From assembly GCA_963621885.1 (NCBI GenBank), contig CAVFFT010000081.1, positions 1-5,431 on the forward strand: DNA of 5,431 nucleotides, in the 5' to 3' direction. Shown in pieces: positions 1 through 5,396 of the stretch; the first letter of the stretch is position 1; each line of letters opens with the position of its first letter. The notes beneath the pieces were generated by a model. That model was given only the letters and a program-made list of their open reading frames with translations. It was not told where the DNA came from and made no database searches. This stretch comes from UMGS1519 sp963621885 (GTDB lineage: Bacteria; Actinomycetota; Coriobacteriia; Coriobacteriales; Eggerthellaceae). A program made the position numbers and the translations under genes.

Positions 1-1
1 C

Positions 2-46
2 GACTACCTGAAGAAGACACACGAGCGTGCCCATCCGCGCGGTTGA
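2..46 (+). CDS. C-terminal end of an upstream gene (partial, product unknown)
   Basis: Read from base 2, the window opens with 14 codons giving DYLKKTHERAHPRG, then TGA at 44-46. The basic, hydrophilic composition looks like a natural protein tail, and this frame closes where the strongly C-biased spacer begins. Frame 3 stops almost at once (TGA at 9-11). Frame 1 stays open to about base 309 but runs through low-complexity GC-rich sequence into uvrA, so it is not credible. I do not recognise the family from 14 residues. It does not resemble the usual C-terminal UVR motif of UvrB, so a uvrB-uvrA arrangement is not supported. Confidence is low because only the tail is visible. Confidence 0.35.
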   Translation, partial: DYLKKTHERAHPRG

Positions 47-61
47 TTTCGGCCGACGCGC

Positions 62-87
62 GCCCGCTCGGCATCACGCCAGCGCGC
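62..87 (+). repeat. Direct repeat copy 1 (26 bp, one mismatch to copy 2)
   Basis: The first 20 bases, GCCCGCTCGGCATCACGCCA, recur exactly at 153-172. The following CGCGC also matches after one differing base (G at 82 versus C at 173). Start-to-start distance is 91 bp. Both copies lie in the noncoding spacer before uvrA and upstream of its promoter. I do not recognise the repeat family. Confidence 0.8.
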
Positions 88-94
88 TTCTGCC

Positions 95-109
95 GCCGCT
101 GCCAGCGGC
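95..109 (+). other. Short perfect hairpin in the C-rich spacer
   Basis: GCCGCT (95-100), loop GCC (101-103) and AGCGGC (104-109) form a 6-bp all-Watson-Crick stem. No T-run follows, so it is not a standard intrinsic terminator. It may help pause RNA polymerase or protect the 3' end of the upstream transcript, or it may be a chance product of the GC-rich composition. Confidence 0.35.
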
Positions 110-152
110 CCGCGCCACCCGCGACCCCGCGCCCGCCCATCGCGCCGCCAGT

Positions 153-178
153 GCCCGCTCGGCATCACGCCACCGCGC
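153..178 (+). repeat. Direct repeat copy 2
   Basis: This is the second copy of the 26-bp near-identical repeat described at 62-87, with 25 of 26 bases the same. It ends 33 bp before the proposed uvrA -35 box, so it lies outside the core promoter. Confidence 0.8.
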
Positions 179-210
179 ATCTTTCTCCTATGGGGAATGC
201 GCGGAAACGC

Positions 211-239
211 TTCACGAACAGATGTTTGTATACTACAAT
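211..239 (+). promoter_or_regulatory. uvrA promoter (-35 TTCACG, -10 TACAAT)
   Basis: TTCACG at 211-216 matches 4 of 6 bases of the sigma-70 -35 consensus, and TACAAT at 234-239 matches 5 of 6 of the -10 consensus, with a 17-bp spacer. Transcription would start near 246, leaving a leader of about 20 nt that still contains the Shine-Dalgarno. An alternative -10, TATACT at 229-234, overlaps but has no reasonable -35 at normal spacing. The A/T-richness of 205-240 contrasts sharply with the C-rich DNA before it. Confidence 0.7.
215..228 (+). promoter_or_regulatory. LexA-binding SOS box upstream of uvrA
   Basis: CGAACAGATGTTTG fits the Gram-positive/actinobacterial LexA (DinR) site CGAAC-N4-GTTCG with one mismatch in the right arm (GTTTG). 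It occupies the spacer between the proposed -35 and -10 boxes, where bound LexA would block RNA polymerase. uvrA is a known SOS gene in many bacteria, so motif, position and downstream gene agree. I infer repression by LexA, relieved by RecA-stimulated LexA cleavage after DNA damage. Confidence 0.8.
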
Positions 240-252
240 CCCTGCGCGATTC

Positions 253-260
253 AAGGAGGT
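253..260 (+). promoter_or_regulatory. Ribosome binding site of uvrA
   Basis: AAGGAGGT is a near-perfect anti-16S match, separated by 5 nt (261-265) from the ATG at 266. It fixes the uvrA start and predicts efficient translation once LexA repression is lifted. Confidence 0.9.
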
Positions 261-265
261 AGGGA

Positions 266-3100
266 ATGGCTCAGGATTCCATTGTCATCAAAGGCGCGCG
301 CGAGCATAACCTCAAGAACGTCGATGTGACGATACCCCGCGACAAGCTTGTCGTCATTACGGGCCTTTCGGGTTCGGGAAAGAGCTCGCTCGCTTTCGAC
401 ACGATTTTTGCCGAAGGCCAGCGCCGCTATGTCGAAAGCCTTTCCAGCTACGCCCGCCAATTCCTGGGTCAGATGGACAAGCCCGACCTCGACAGCATCG
501 ACGGCCTGTCGCCGGCGGTCTCGATCGACCAGAAAACGACGAGCCGCAACCCCCGTTCCACGGTGGGAACGACGACTGAAATCTACGATTACCTGCGCCT
601 TCTGTTCGCCCGCGTGGGAACGCCGCATTGTCCTGAATGCGGTCGTGTCATCAAGGAGCAGACGACCGACCAGGTCACCGACGAGATTATCGCCAAGCAT
701 GACGGCATGCGCGCGTTGGTGATGGCGCCGGTGGTGGGCGACCGGAAAGGCGAATTCGCGAAGCTGCTGGCCGACCTGCGCCGCGAGGGTTTCGCCCGCG
801 CCCGCATCGATGGCGAAGTGCGCCGCCTTGACGACGACGAGATCGTGCTCGACAAGAAGCTGCGCCATACCATCGAGGTCGTGGTCGACCGCGTGACGCT
901 GAACGAGAAATCGACCCGCCGTGTTGCCGAGGCGGTTGAGCTTGCGACGAAGATTGCCGATGGGCGCATGCTTCTCCAGGTGATCGGGCCTGACAAATCG
1001 ACGCAGGAGGAATTCTATTCCCTTGCGCTCGCCTGCCCCGAGCACGGCCATTCGATGGACGCCTTGCAGCCGCGCGACTTCTCCTTCAACGCCCCTTACG
1101 GCGCCTGCCCCGATTGCCTGGGCATTGGCAGCCGCGAGGAGGTCGACCCGAGCCTCGCTATTCCCGACCCCTCGCTCTCGATTGCCGAGGGAGCGGTGGC
1201 ACCTTTCAAGAACGGAAACTACTATCCGCAGGTCATCGCCGCGACCGTGCGTCACTTGGGCTACGACGAGTTCACTCCGTGGGAAGACCTTCCCAAGGCG
1301 GTGCGCCGCAAGCTCCTCTACGGTATCTCGGGAGAGAAGGTGCGCGTCGATTACCATACGGTTGATGGGCGGGACACCCACTGGAATGTCGAATGGAACG
1401 GCATCGTCAACGCGCTCAAGGAACGCTATGCCGATGCGTCCAGCGACCAGGCGCGCGACCGCCTGCGCCAGTATTTTTCCATCATTCCCTGCGAGACCTG
1501 CCATGGCAAGCGCTTGAAGCCCGAGATGCTTGCCGTCACCGTGGGGGAGAAGTCCATCTACGAGGTCTGCGAACTTTCTGCCCGCGATTCCGCGAAATTC
1601 TTCACGAATCTTGAGTTTACCGGCGCGGACGCCACGATCGCCAAGCCCATCGTCAAGGAGATATGCGCGCGCCTGAACTTCCTTGTGGACGTGGGTCTCG
1701 ACTACCTCACGCTCGAGCGCGCGACCGCGACGCTTTCCGGTGGTGAAAGCCAGCGCATCCGCTTGGCGACGCAGATTGGCGCGGGCCTCATGGGCGTGCT
1801 CTACATTCTCGATGAGCCCTCCATCGGCCTGCATCAGCGCGACAACGAGCGCCTTATCCTTACGCTTGAACGTCTGCGCGACAAAGGCAACACGGTCCTT
1901 GTGGTGGAACACGACGAGGAGACCATTCGCCGGGCCGACTACGTGGTTGACGTGGGTCCGGGCGCGGGCGAGGCTGGCGGACACATCGTCGTCGCAGGCA
2001 CGCCCGATGAGGTGGCGCAATGCGAAGGCTCGATCACGGGCGCCTATCTGTCGGGACGCAAGGTGATTCCCGTTCCCGCCGAGAGGCGAAACCCGCGCCG
2101 CGGCGCGCTCAAGATAACGGGCGCCGCCGAGAACAATTTGAAAGACGTGACGGTGAGCATTCCTCTTGGCACCTTCACTTGCGTGACGGGCGTTTCGGGC
2201 TCGGGCAAGTCCTCCCTGGTGACCGACACGCTGGCGCCTGCGCTCACGAACCGTCTGAACCACGGACGCCAGCGCGTGGGCGAGTACGGCAAGCTCACGG
2301 GCGTGGAAAAGCTCGACAAGCTTATCGACATCGACCAGAGTCCCATCGGGCGCACGCCGCGTTCGAACCCCGCGACCTACGTGGGGCTGTGGGACAACAT
2401 TCGCGCGCTGCTTGCGAGCACGCAGGAGGCGAAGGCGCGCGGCTATGGCGCCGGCCGTTTCAGCTTCAATGTGAAAGGCGGCCGCTGCGAGGCCTGCAAG
2501 GGCGATGGCCAGCGCAAGATCGAAATGCATTTCCTGCCCGACGTGTATGTGCCCTGCGAAGTGTGCGATGGCAAGCGCTACAACCGTGAGACGCTTCAGG
2601 TGACCTACCGCGGGAAGAATGTCGCCGACATTCTCGACATGACGATCGACGAGGCGCTGCTTTTCTTCAAGGCGATTCCCGCCATCGCGGCGAAGCTTCA
2701 GACGCTTTCCGACGTGGGCTTGGGCTACATGCGTTTGGGCCAGCCGGCGACGACACTTTCCGGCGGCGAGGCTCAGCGTGTGAAACTCGCGAGTGAGCTG
2801 CATAAACGCCAGACAGGGAAGACCCTCTACATCCTTGACGAACCCACGACGGGCCTGCACATGGATGACGTCCGCGCCTTGCTCGAGGTGCTCCAGCGCC
2901 TGGTGGATGCCGGCAATACGGTGCTGGTGATCGAGCACAATCTCGATGTCATCAAGAGCGCCGACTACATCATCGACCTTGGTCCCGAAGGCGGAGACGC
3001 GGGCGGACGCGTTGTCGCCTGTGGAACTCCCGAGGAGGTTGCGGCGGTTCCGGAGAGCTATACGGGACGTTTCCTTGCGCCGCTGCTTCAATCGCTATAA
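266..3100 (+). CDS. uvrA: UvrABC excinuclease subunit A (DNA damage-recognition ATPase)
   Basis: UvrA dimerises, scans DNA for bulky lesions, loads UvrB and leaves, starting nucleotide excision repair in the cytoplasm. The 944-aa product has the usual family length (about 940). The tandem ABC architecture is complete: Walker A GLSGSGKS at 33-40, ABC signature LSGGESQR at 490-497 and Walker B with D516-E517; then in the second half Walker A GVSGSGKS at 642-649, signature LSGGEAQR at 831-838 and Walker B with D858-E859. Zinc-binding pairs are visible: C122/C125 with C409/C412 (the interrupted module), C257/H260 with C281/C284, and C741/C744 with C764/C767 near the C-terminus. In the second pair set, His260 stands where E. 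coli has Cys. Start choice rests on the Shine-Dalgarno 5 nt upstream and the conserved N-terminus ending in NLKNVDVTIPRDKL. The gene follows an SOS-type promoter and is followed after 7 nt by a membrane-protein gene. No damage or frameshift is seen. Confidence 0.98.
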   Translation: MAQDSIVIKGAREHNLKNVDVTIPRDKLVVITGLSGSGKSSLAFDTIFAEGQRRYVESLSSYARQFLGQMDKPDLDSIDGLSPAVSIDQKTTSRNPRSTVGTTTEIYDYLRLLFARVGTPHCPECGRVIKEQTTDQVTDEIIAKHDGMRALVMAPVVGDRKGEFAKLLADLRREGFARARIDGEVRRLDDDEIVLDKKLRHTIEVVVDRVTLNEKSTRRVAEAVELATKIADGRMLLQVIGPDKSTQEEFYSLALACPEHGHSMDALQPRDFSFNAPYGACPDCLGIGSREEVDPSLAIPDPSLSIAEGAVAPFKNGNYYPQVIAATVRHLGYDEFTPWEDLPKAVRRKLLYGISGEKVRVDYHTVDGRDTHWNVEWNGIVNALKERYADASSDQARDRLRQYFSIIPCETCHGKRLKPEMLAVTVGEKSIYEVCELSARDSAKFFTNLEFTGADATIAKPIVKEICARLNFLVDVGLDYLTLERATATLSGGESQRIRLATQIGAGLMGVLYILDEPSIGLHQRDNERLILTLERLRDKGNTVLVVEHDEETIRRADYVVDVGPGAGEAGGHIVVAGTPDEVAQCEGSITGAYLSGRKVIPVPAERRNPRRGALKITGAAENNLKDVTVSIPLGTFTCVTGVSGSGKSSLVTDTLAPALTNRLNHGRQRVGEYGKLTGVEKLDKLIDIDQSPIGRTPRSNPATYVGLWDNIRALLASTQEAKARGYGAGRFSFNVKGGRCEACKGDGQRKIEMHFLPDVYVPCEVCDGKRYNRETLQVTYRGKNVADILDMTIDEALLFFKAIPAIAAKLQTLSDVGLGYMRLGQPATTLSGGEAQRVKLASELHKRQTGKTLYILDEPTTGLHMDDVRALLEVLQRLVDAGNTVLVIEHNLDVIKSADYIIDLGPEGGDAGGRVVACGTPEEVAAVPESYTGRFLAPLLQSL

Positions 3101-3101
3101 T
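3096..3101 (+). promoter_or_regulatory. Candidate -10 box (TATAAT) overlapping the uvrA stop codon
   Basis: A perfect TATAAT contains the uvrA TAA stop (3098-3100) and lies 6 nt before the ATG of the next gene (3108). Since transcription usually starts 6-7 nt after a -10 box, the transcript would begin at or next to the A of that ATG, giving a leaderless mRNA. The -35 is weak: TTGCGC at 3075-3080 has a 15-bp spacer and TTCCTT at 3071-3076 a 19-bp spacer. No Shine-Dalgarno precedes the ATG, which suits leaderless or coupled translation. Confidence 0.45.
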
Positions 3102-3107
3102 GGCGCA

Positions 3108-3740
3108 ATGGCTTTATCGCGTGAAAGAATCGCCCTTGTGGTTTTTGCCGCCGTTGTCGTTCTGATAACGGCGGGCATCGCGTTTTATCTCTTCATTGGG
3201 CACTCGTGGAATTACGCCGCCACTCGCATTGACGATGCGGCGGGCGAAATGGAGGGCTATCGCGTCATCGCCTTCGAGGGAACGGCCATTCCCTCTGCGG
3301 CACAGGTGAAGGAAGACGGCGAGCGTTACTTCAGTCCGGTTTCACGGGAATCGGTGATTGCCGATTACCAGGAGAAGGGCGCGACGGTCTTTTTCATCGA
3401 CGCGAGCGATATCGATAATTATGCAAGCCCCGTCGTCTTCGAGAAAGACGGATACCGCGTGGGCGTGCTCTCGGTCGATTCGGGCGATTTGACGTACGAA
3501 ATCCGCCAGAAGGTGAAGCAGCTGCAGGAGCGGGCGGCTGACATTGTGGTGGTGTTCGCCCAGTCCACCAAGCGCATGGAAACGATTGAGGGAATCGGCG
3601 CCGTTGTGCGCGTTTCCGACCAGGAGGACGACACCGAGTTTGCCTTGCCGGTGCTCGACATGCCGGCGGTGGGTCAGGTGGGAACGATCGTCATTTCGCC
3701 CTCCGATGTGATTTCCACCCGTGTTCTCCCCGAAGGCTAG
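3108..3740 (+). CDS. Single-pass membrane-anchored protein of unknown function, possibly a degenerate CapA/calcineurin-like phosphoesterase relative
   Basis: I do not recognise this 210-aa protein. Residues 9-30 form one hydrophobic segment after a short basic N-terminus (MALSRER), so it is probably an inner-membrane protein with an N-in anchor and about 180 residues outside. The soluble part alternates beta-strand-like and helical stretches: ATVFFIDAS (92-100), SPVVFEKDGYRVGVLSVD (107-124), a charged helix (130-142), ADIVVVFAQ (144-152) and a C-terminal VGQVGTIVISPSD (188-200). The order 'P-V-[strand]-G-[strand]', helix, 'DIVVV' and closing 'VGQVGTI' recalls the C-terminal half of CapA-like or 5'-nucleotidase-like metallophosphoesterases, but the only His is H32 beside the membrane and there is no Cys, so the usual metal ligands are absent. 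The start is the first in-frame ATG after uvrA (7-nt gap), just before the membrane segment; no Shine-Dalgarno is visible. Leu3 is a TTA codon, a type uvrA and gdhA do not use. The gene is real with good confidence; the fold suggestion is weak. Confidence 0.85.
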   Translation: MALSRERIALVVFAAVVVLITAGIAFYLFIGHSWNYAATRIDDAAGEMEGYRVIAFEGTAIPSAAQVKEDGERYFSPVSRESVIADYQEKGATVFFIDASDIDNYASPVVFEKDGYRVGVLSVDSGDLTYEIRQKVKQLQERAADIVVVFAQSTKRMETIEGIGAVVRVSDQEDDTEFALPVLDMPAVGQVGTIVISPSDVISTRVLPEG

Positions 3741-3757
3741 CGGCTTCATTTCGTAGG

Positions 3758-3774
3758 CGGTTCGGCTCGAATCG
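3758..3774 (+). other. Small hairpin shortly after the 210-aa gene
   Basis: CGGTTCG (3758-3764), loop GCT and CGAATCG (3768-3774) form a 7-bp stem with one G-U pair, 18 nt after the stop codon. The nearest T-run (3787-3791) is 12 nt further on, too far for a standard intrinsic terminator. It could mark or protect the 3' end of the uvrA unit. From here to about 3875 I see no other credible signal. Confidence 0.3.
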
Positions 3775-3877
3775 GGCTGCGGCGTGTTTTTGGCGGCAAA
3801 AGTCACCCGTCGCACACAAAGCGGACACAGCCGGCGCAACAAGGCGTTTTTCATCCCCGGTGATTGTTTCATGTGGG

Positions 3878-3906
3878 TAAACACCTGTTAACAGGCGCGT
3901 TATTTT
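3878..3906 (+). promoter_or_regulatory. Candidate gdhA promoter (-35 TAAACA, -10 TATTTT)
   Basis: TAAACA (3878-3883) and TATTTT (3901-3906) each match 4 of 6 sigma-70 consensus bases and are exactly 17 bp apart. This would start RNA near 3913 with a leader of about 64 nt. An alternative -10, TACACT at 3920-3925, lacks a good -35. The intergenic stretch from 3870 to 3930 is clearly more A/T-rich than the flanking genes, consistent with promoter DNA. Which box is used cannot be decided by eye. Confidence 0.45.
3884..3895 (+). promoter_or_regulatory. 12-bp perfect palindrome, candidate operator for gdhA
   Basis: CCTGTTAACAGG is a perfect inverted repeat with no spacer and lies entirely within the 17-bp spacer of the candidate gdhA promoter, a position typical of a repressor site. 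I cannot assign the regulator. It is not a LexA box. As RNA it could only form a 4-bp stem with loop TTAA, so a DNA-protein role is likelier than a terminator. Confidence 0.45.
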
Positions 3907-3931
3907 CCAAAGCGCAACATACACTTTCATC

Positions 3932-3951
3932 TGCATTCGAAGGCGGATGCA
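3932..3951 (+). other. Hairpin in the gdhA leader
   Basis: TGCATTCG (3932-3939) pairs with CGGATGCA (3944-3951) in an 8-bp stem with one G-U pair and loop AAGG. It ends 12 nt before the Shine-Dalgarno, leaving it exposed. In highly expressed genes such leader stems can protect the mRNA 5' region from decay. It is too small to be a recognised riboswitch. Confidence 0.4.
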
Positions 3952-3963
3952 CTGACACAAGAC

Positions 3964-3970
3964 AAAGGAG
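3964..3970 (+). promoter_or_regulatory. Ribosome binding site of gdhA
   Basis: AAAGGAG lies 6 nt before the ATG at 3977, which fixes the start codon. Confidence 0.88.
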
Positions 3971-3976
3971 TCTTAC

Positions 3977-5332
3977 ATGAGCTATGTCCAGCGAATCATC
4001 GAGCAGGTGAAGACGAAGGACCCTGAACAGAAAGAATTCATTCAGGCTGTCACCGAGGTTCTGACCTCGCTCGAGCCGGTTTTCGAAAAGCATCCCGAGT
4101 ACGAGGAAGCTGCGCTTCTTGAGCGCATCATCGAGCCCGAGCGCATCATTACTTTCCGCGTTCCCTGGGTCGACGATTCCGGCAAGGTTCAGGTGAACCG
4201 CGGCTACCGCGTCGAGTTCAACAGCGCGCTTGGCCCCTACAAGGGCGGTCTGCGCTTCAACCCGACGGTCACGCTGGGCATGCTGAAGTTCCTCGGCTTC
4301 GAGCAGATCTTCAAGAACAGCCTCACCACGCTCCCCATGGGCGGCGGCAAGGGCGGTTCCGACTTCGACCCGAAGGGCAAGTCGAACAACGAGGTCATGC
4401 ACTTCTGCCAGTCCTTCATGACTGAGCTTTCCCGCCACATCGGCGCCGACACCGACGTGCCGGCTGGCGACCTGGGCGTTGGCGGCCGTGAGGTTGCTTA
4501 CATGTTCGGCCAGTACAAGCGCATCCGCAACGAGTTCACCGGCGTGCTCACCGGCAAGGGCCTCAGCTTCGGCGGTTCGCTCGCTCGTACCGAGGCGACC
4601 GGCTACGGCCTCGTCTACCTCGTCGAGGAGTACCTCAACTGCAAGGGCGACTCCTTCGCTGGCAAGACCGTTGTCGTTCACGGCTCCGGCAACGTTGCTA
4701 TTTACGCTGTTCAGAAGGCTGAGCAGCTCGGCGCCAAGGTTGTCGCTTGCTCCGACACCAAGGGCTGGGTCTACGACGCCGAGGGTCTCTCCGTCGAGGC
4801 GCTCGAGGGCATCTACAACGCCAAGCGTTCCGGCCATGACGCAGGCGTGAGCCTCGCAATGTACACCGACTACCGTCCGAACGCCGAGTACCACGAGGGC
4901 GACGGCCGTGCGGTTTGGCAGCTCCCCTGCGACATCGCTCTTCCGTGCGCTCGCGAGAACACGCTGCTCCTCGAGGATGCTCAGGCTCTCGTTGCCAACG
5001 GCTGCAAGATCGTGGGCGAGGGCGCGAACATGCCCACCACGCTCGACGCGACCGCTTACCTGCAGGAGAACAACGTTGTGTTCTTCCCGGGCAAGGCTGC
5101 AAACGCTGGCGGTGTTGCCACTTCCGGCCTCGAGATGTCTCAGAACTCCGAGCGTCTCTCCTGGACCTTCGAAGAGGTCGACGCGAAGCTGCAGGGCATC
5201 ATGAAGAACATCTTCCATTCCATCGATGATGCGGCGAAGGAATACGGCGTCGAGGGCGACTTCGTTGCCGGCGCGAACATCGCAGGCTTCCTGAAGGTTG
5301 CCGACGCGATGATGGCTCAGGGCATCGTCTAA
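3977..5332 (+). CDS. gdhA: Glutamate dehydrogenase, hexameric type, probably NADP(H)-linked
   Basis: The enzyme interconverts 2-oxoglutarate plus ammonium and L-glutamate in the cytoplasm, linking ammonium assimilation or glutamate catabolism to the TCA intermediates. The 451-aa length is typical of the ~450-aa hexameric (GDH I) class. The substrate domain has the hallmark K89 (GPYKGG), K113 (FKNS), catalytic K125 (PMGGGKGGSDFDP, 120-132) and D165 (PAGDLGVGG), the same numbers as in Clostridium symbiosum GDH. The Rossmann dinucleotide loop is GSGNVA at 236-241, and substrate-side NAGGVATSG lies at 376-384. The segment CSDTKG (258-263) resembles the ASDSSG of the NADP-linked E. coli enzyme more than the SGPDG of the NAD-linked C. 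symbiosum enzyme, so NADP(H) is favoured but not proven. Strongly biased codons (AAG, GAG, CTC, GGC, AAC) suggest high expression. It has its own promoter region and a downstream terminator, so it is probably monocistronic. Confidence 0.97.
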   Translation: MSYVQRIIEQVKTKDPEQKEFIQAVTEVLTSLEPVFEKHPEYEEAALLERIIEPERIITFRVPWVDDSGKVQVNRGYRVEFNSALGPYKGGLRFNPTVTLGMLKFLGFEQIFKNSLTTLPMGGGKGGSDFDPKGKSNNEVMHFCQSFMTELSRHIGADTDVPAGDLGVGGREVAYMFGQYKRIRNEFTGVLTGKGLSFGGSLARTEATGYGLVYLVEEYLNCKGDSFAGKTVVVHGSGNVAIYAVQKAEQLGAKVVACSDTKGWVYDAEGLSVEALEGIYNAKRSGHDAGVSLAMYTDYRPNAEYHEGDGRAVWQLPCDIALPCARENTLLLEDAQALVANGCKIVGEGANMPTTLDATAYLQENNVVFFPGKAANAGGVATSGLEMSQNSERLSWTFEEVDAKLQGIMKNIFHSIDDAAKEYGVEGDFVAGANIAGFLKVADAMMAQGIV

Positions 5333-5396
5333 GCTCTTTTGTAAGACACATACGCTTTCACGCGCGGGCGATGAGCTCGCAACGCAAGGCGATTTC

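Larger units (their letters stand above)
51..180 (+). terminator. C-rich, G-poor spacer; candidate Rho-dependent termination (rut-like) zone
   Basis: By direct count these 130 bases contain 68 C, 38 G, 13 A and 11 T. The core at 101-150 has 30 C and a single T. A C-over-G bubble just downstream of a stop codon (TGA at 44-46) is the classic composition of a Rho-utilisation region, and there is no hairpin with a T-run here that would serve as an intrinsic terminator. The role is inferred from composition only. Mutational drift in a GC-rich intergenic spacer would look similar. Confidence 0.25.

Noticed and set aside
27..329. Short + strand open frames across the spacer into the uvrA start
   Set aside because: They encode Ala/Pro/Arg low-complexity sequence from C-rich DNA and overlap the uvrA promoter, LexA box and start codon in other frames.
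251..3091. A 946-codon open frame on the - strand covering nearly all of uvrA
   Set aside because: It lies in exact antisense register to uvrA and is open only because uvrA lacks TTA, CTA and TCA codons. The translation is low-complexity (many Arg, His, Ala, Val) with no family motif, whereas uvrA is unmistakable on the + strand.
2946..3107. An upstream in-frame ATG at 2946 for the 210-aa gene
   Set aside because: This would overlap uvrA by 155 bp and add a basic tail with no domain before a clear N-terminal membrane anchor. The ATG at 3108 puts the membrane segment at the usual position.
3758..3774. T-arm-like GGTTCG...CGAATC suggesting a tRNA fragment
   Set aside because: The loop is only three bases instead of seven, and no acceptor, D or anticodon arms can be found around it.
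3884..3906. Palindrome plus T-rich TATTTT as an intrinsic terminator
   Set aside because: As RNA the palindrome gives only a 4-bp stem with a 4-nt loop, and the T-rich stretch begins several bases later. A promoter/operator reading fits better.
3691..3960. A small 89-codon open frame on the - strand in the gap before gdhA
   Set aside because: It overlaps the end of the 210-aa gene and the gdhA promoter, has no recognisable domain and no good Shine-Dalgarno on that strand.
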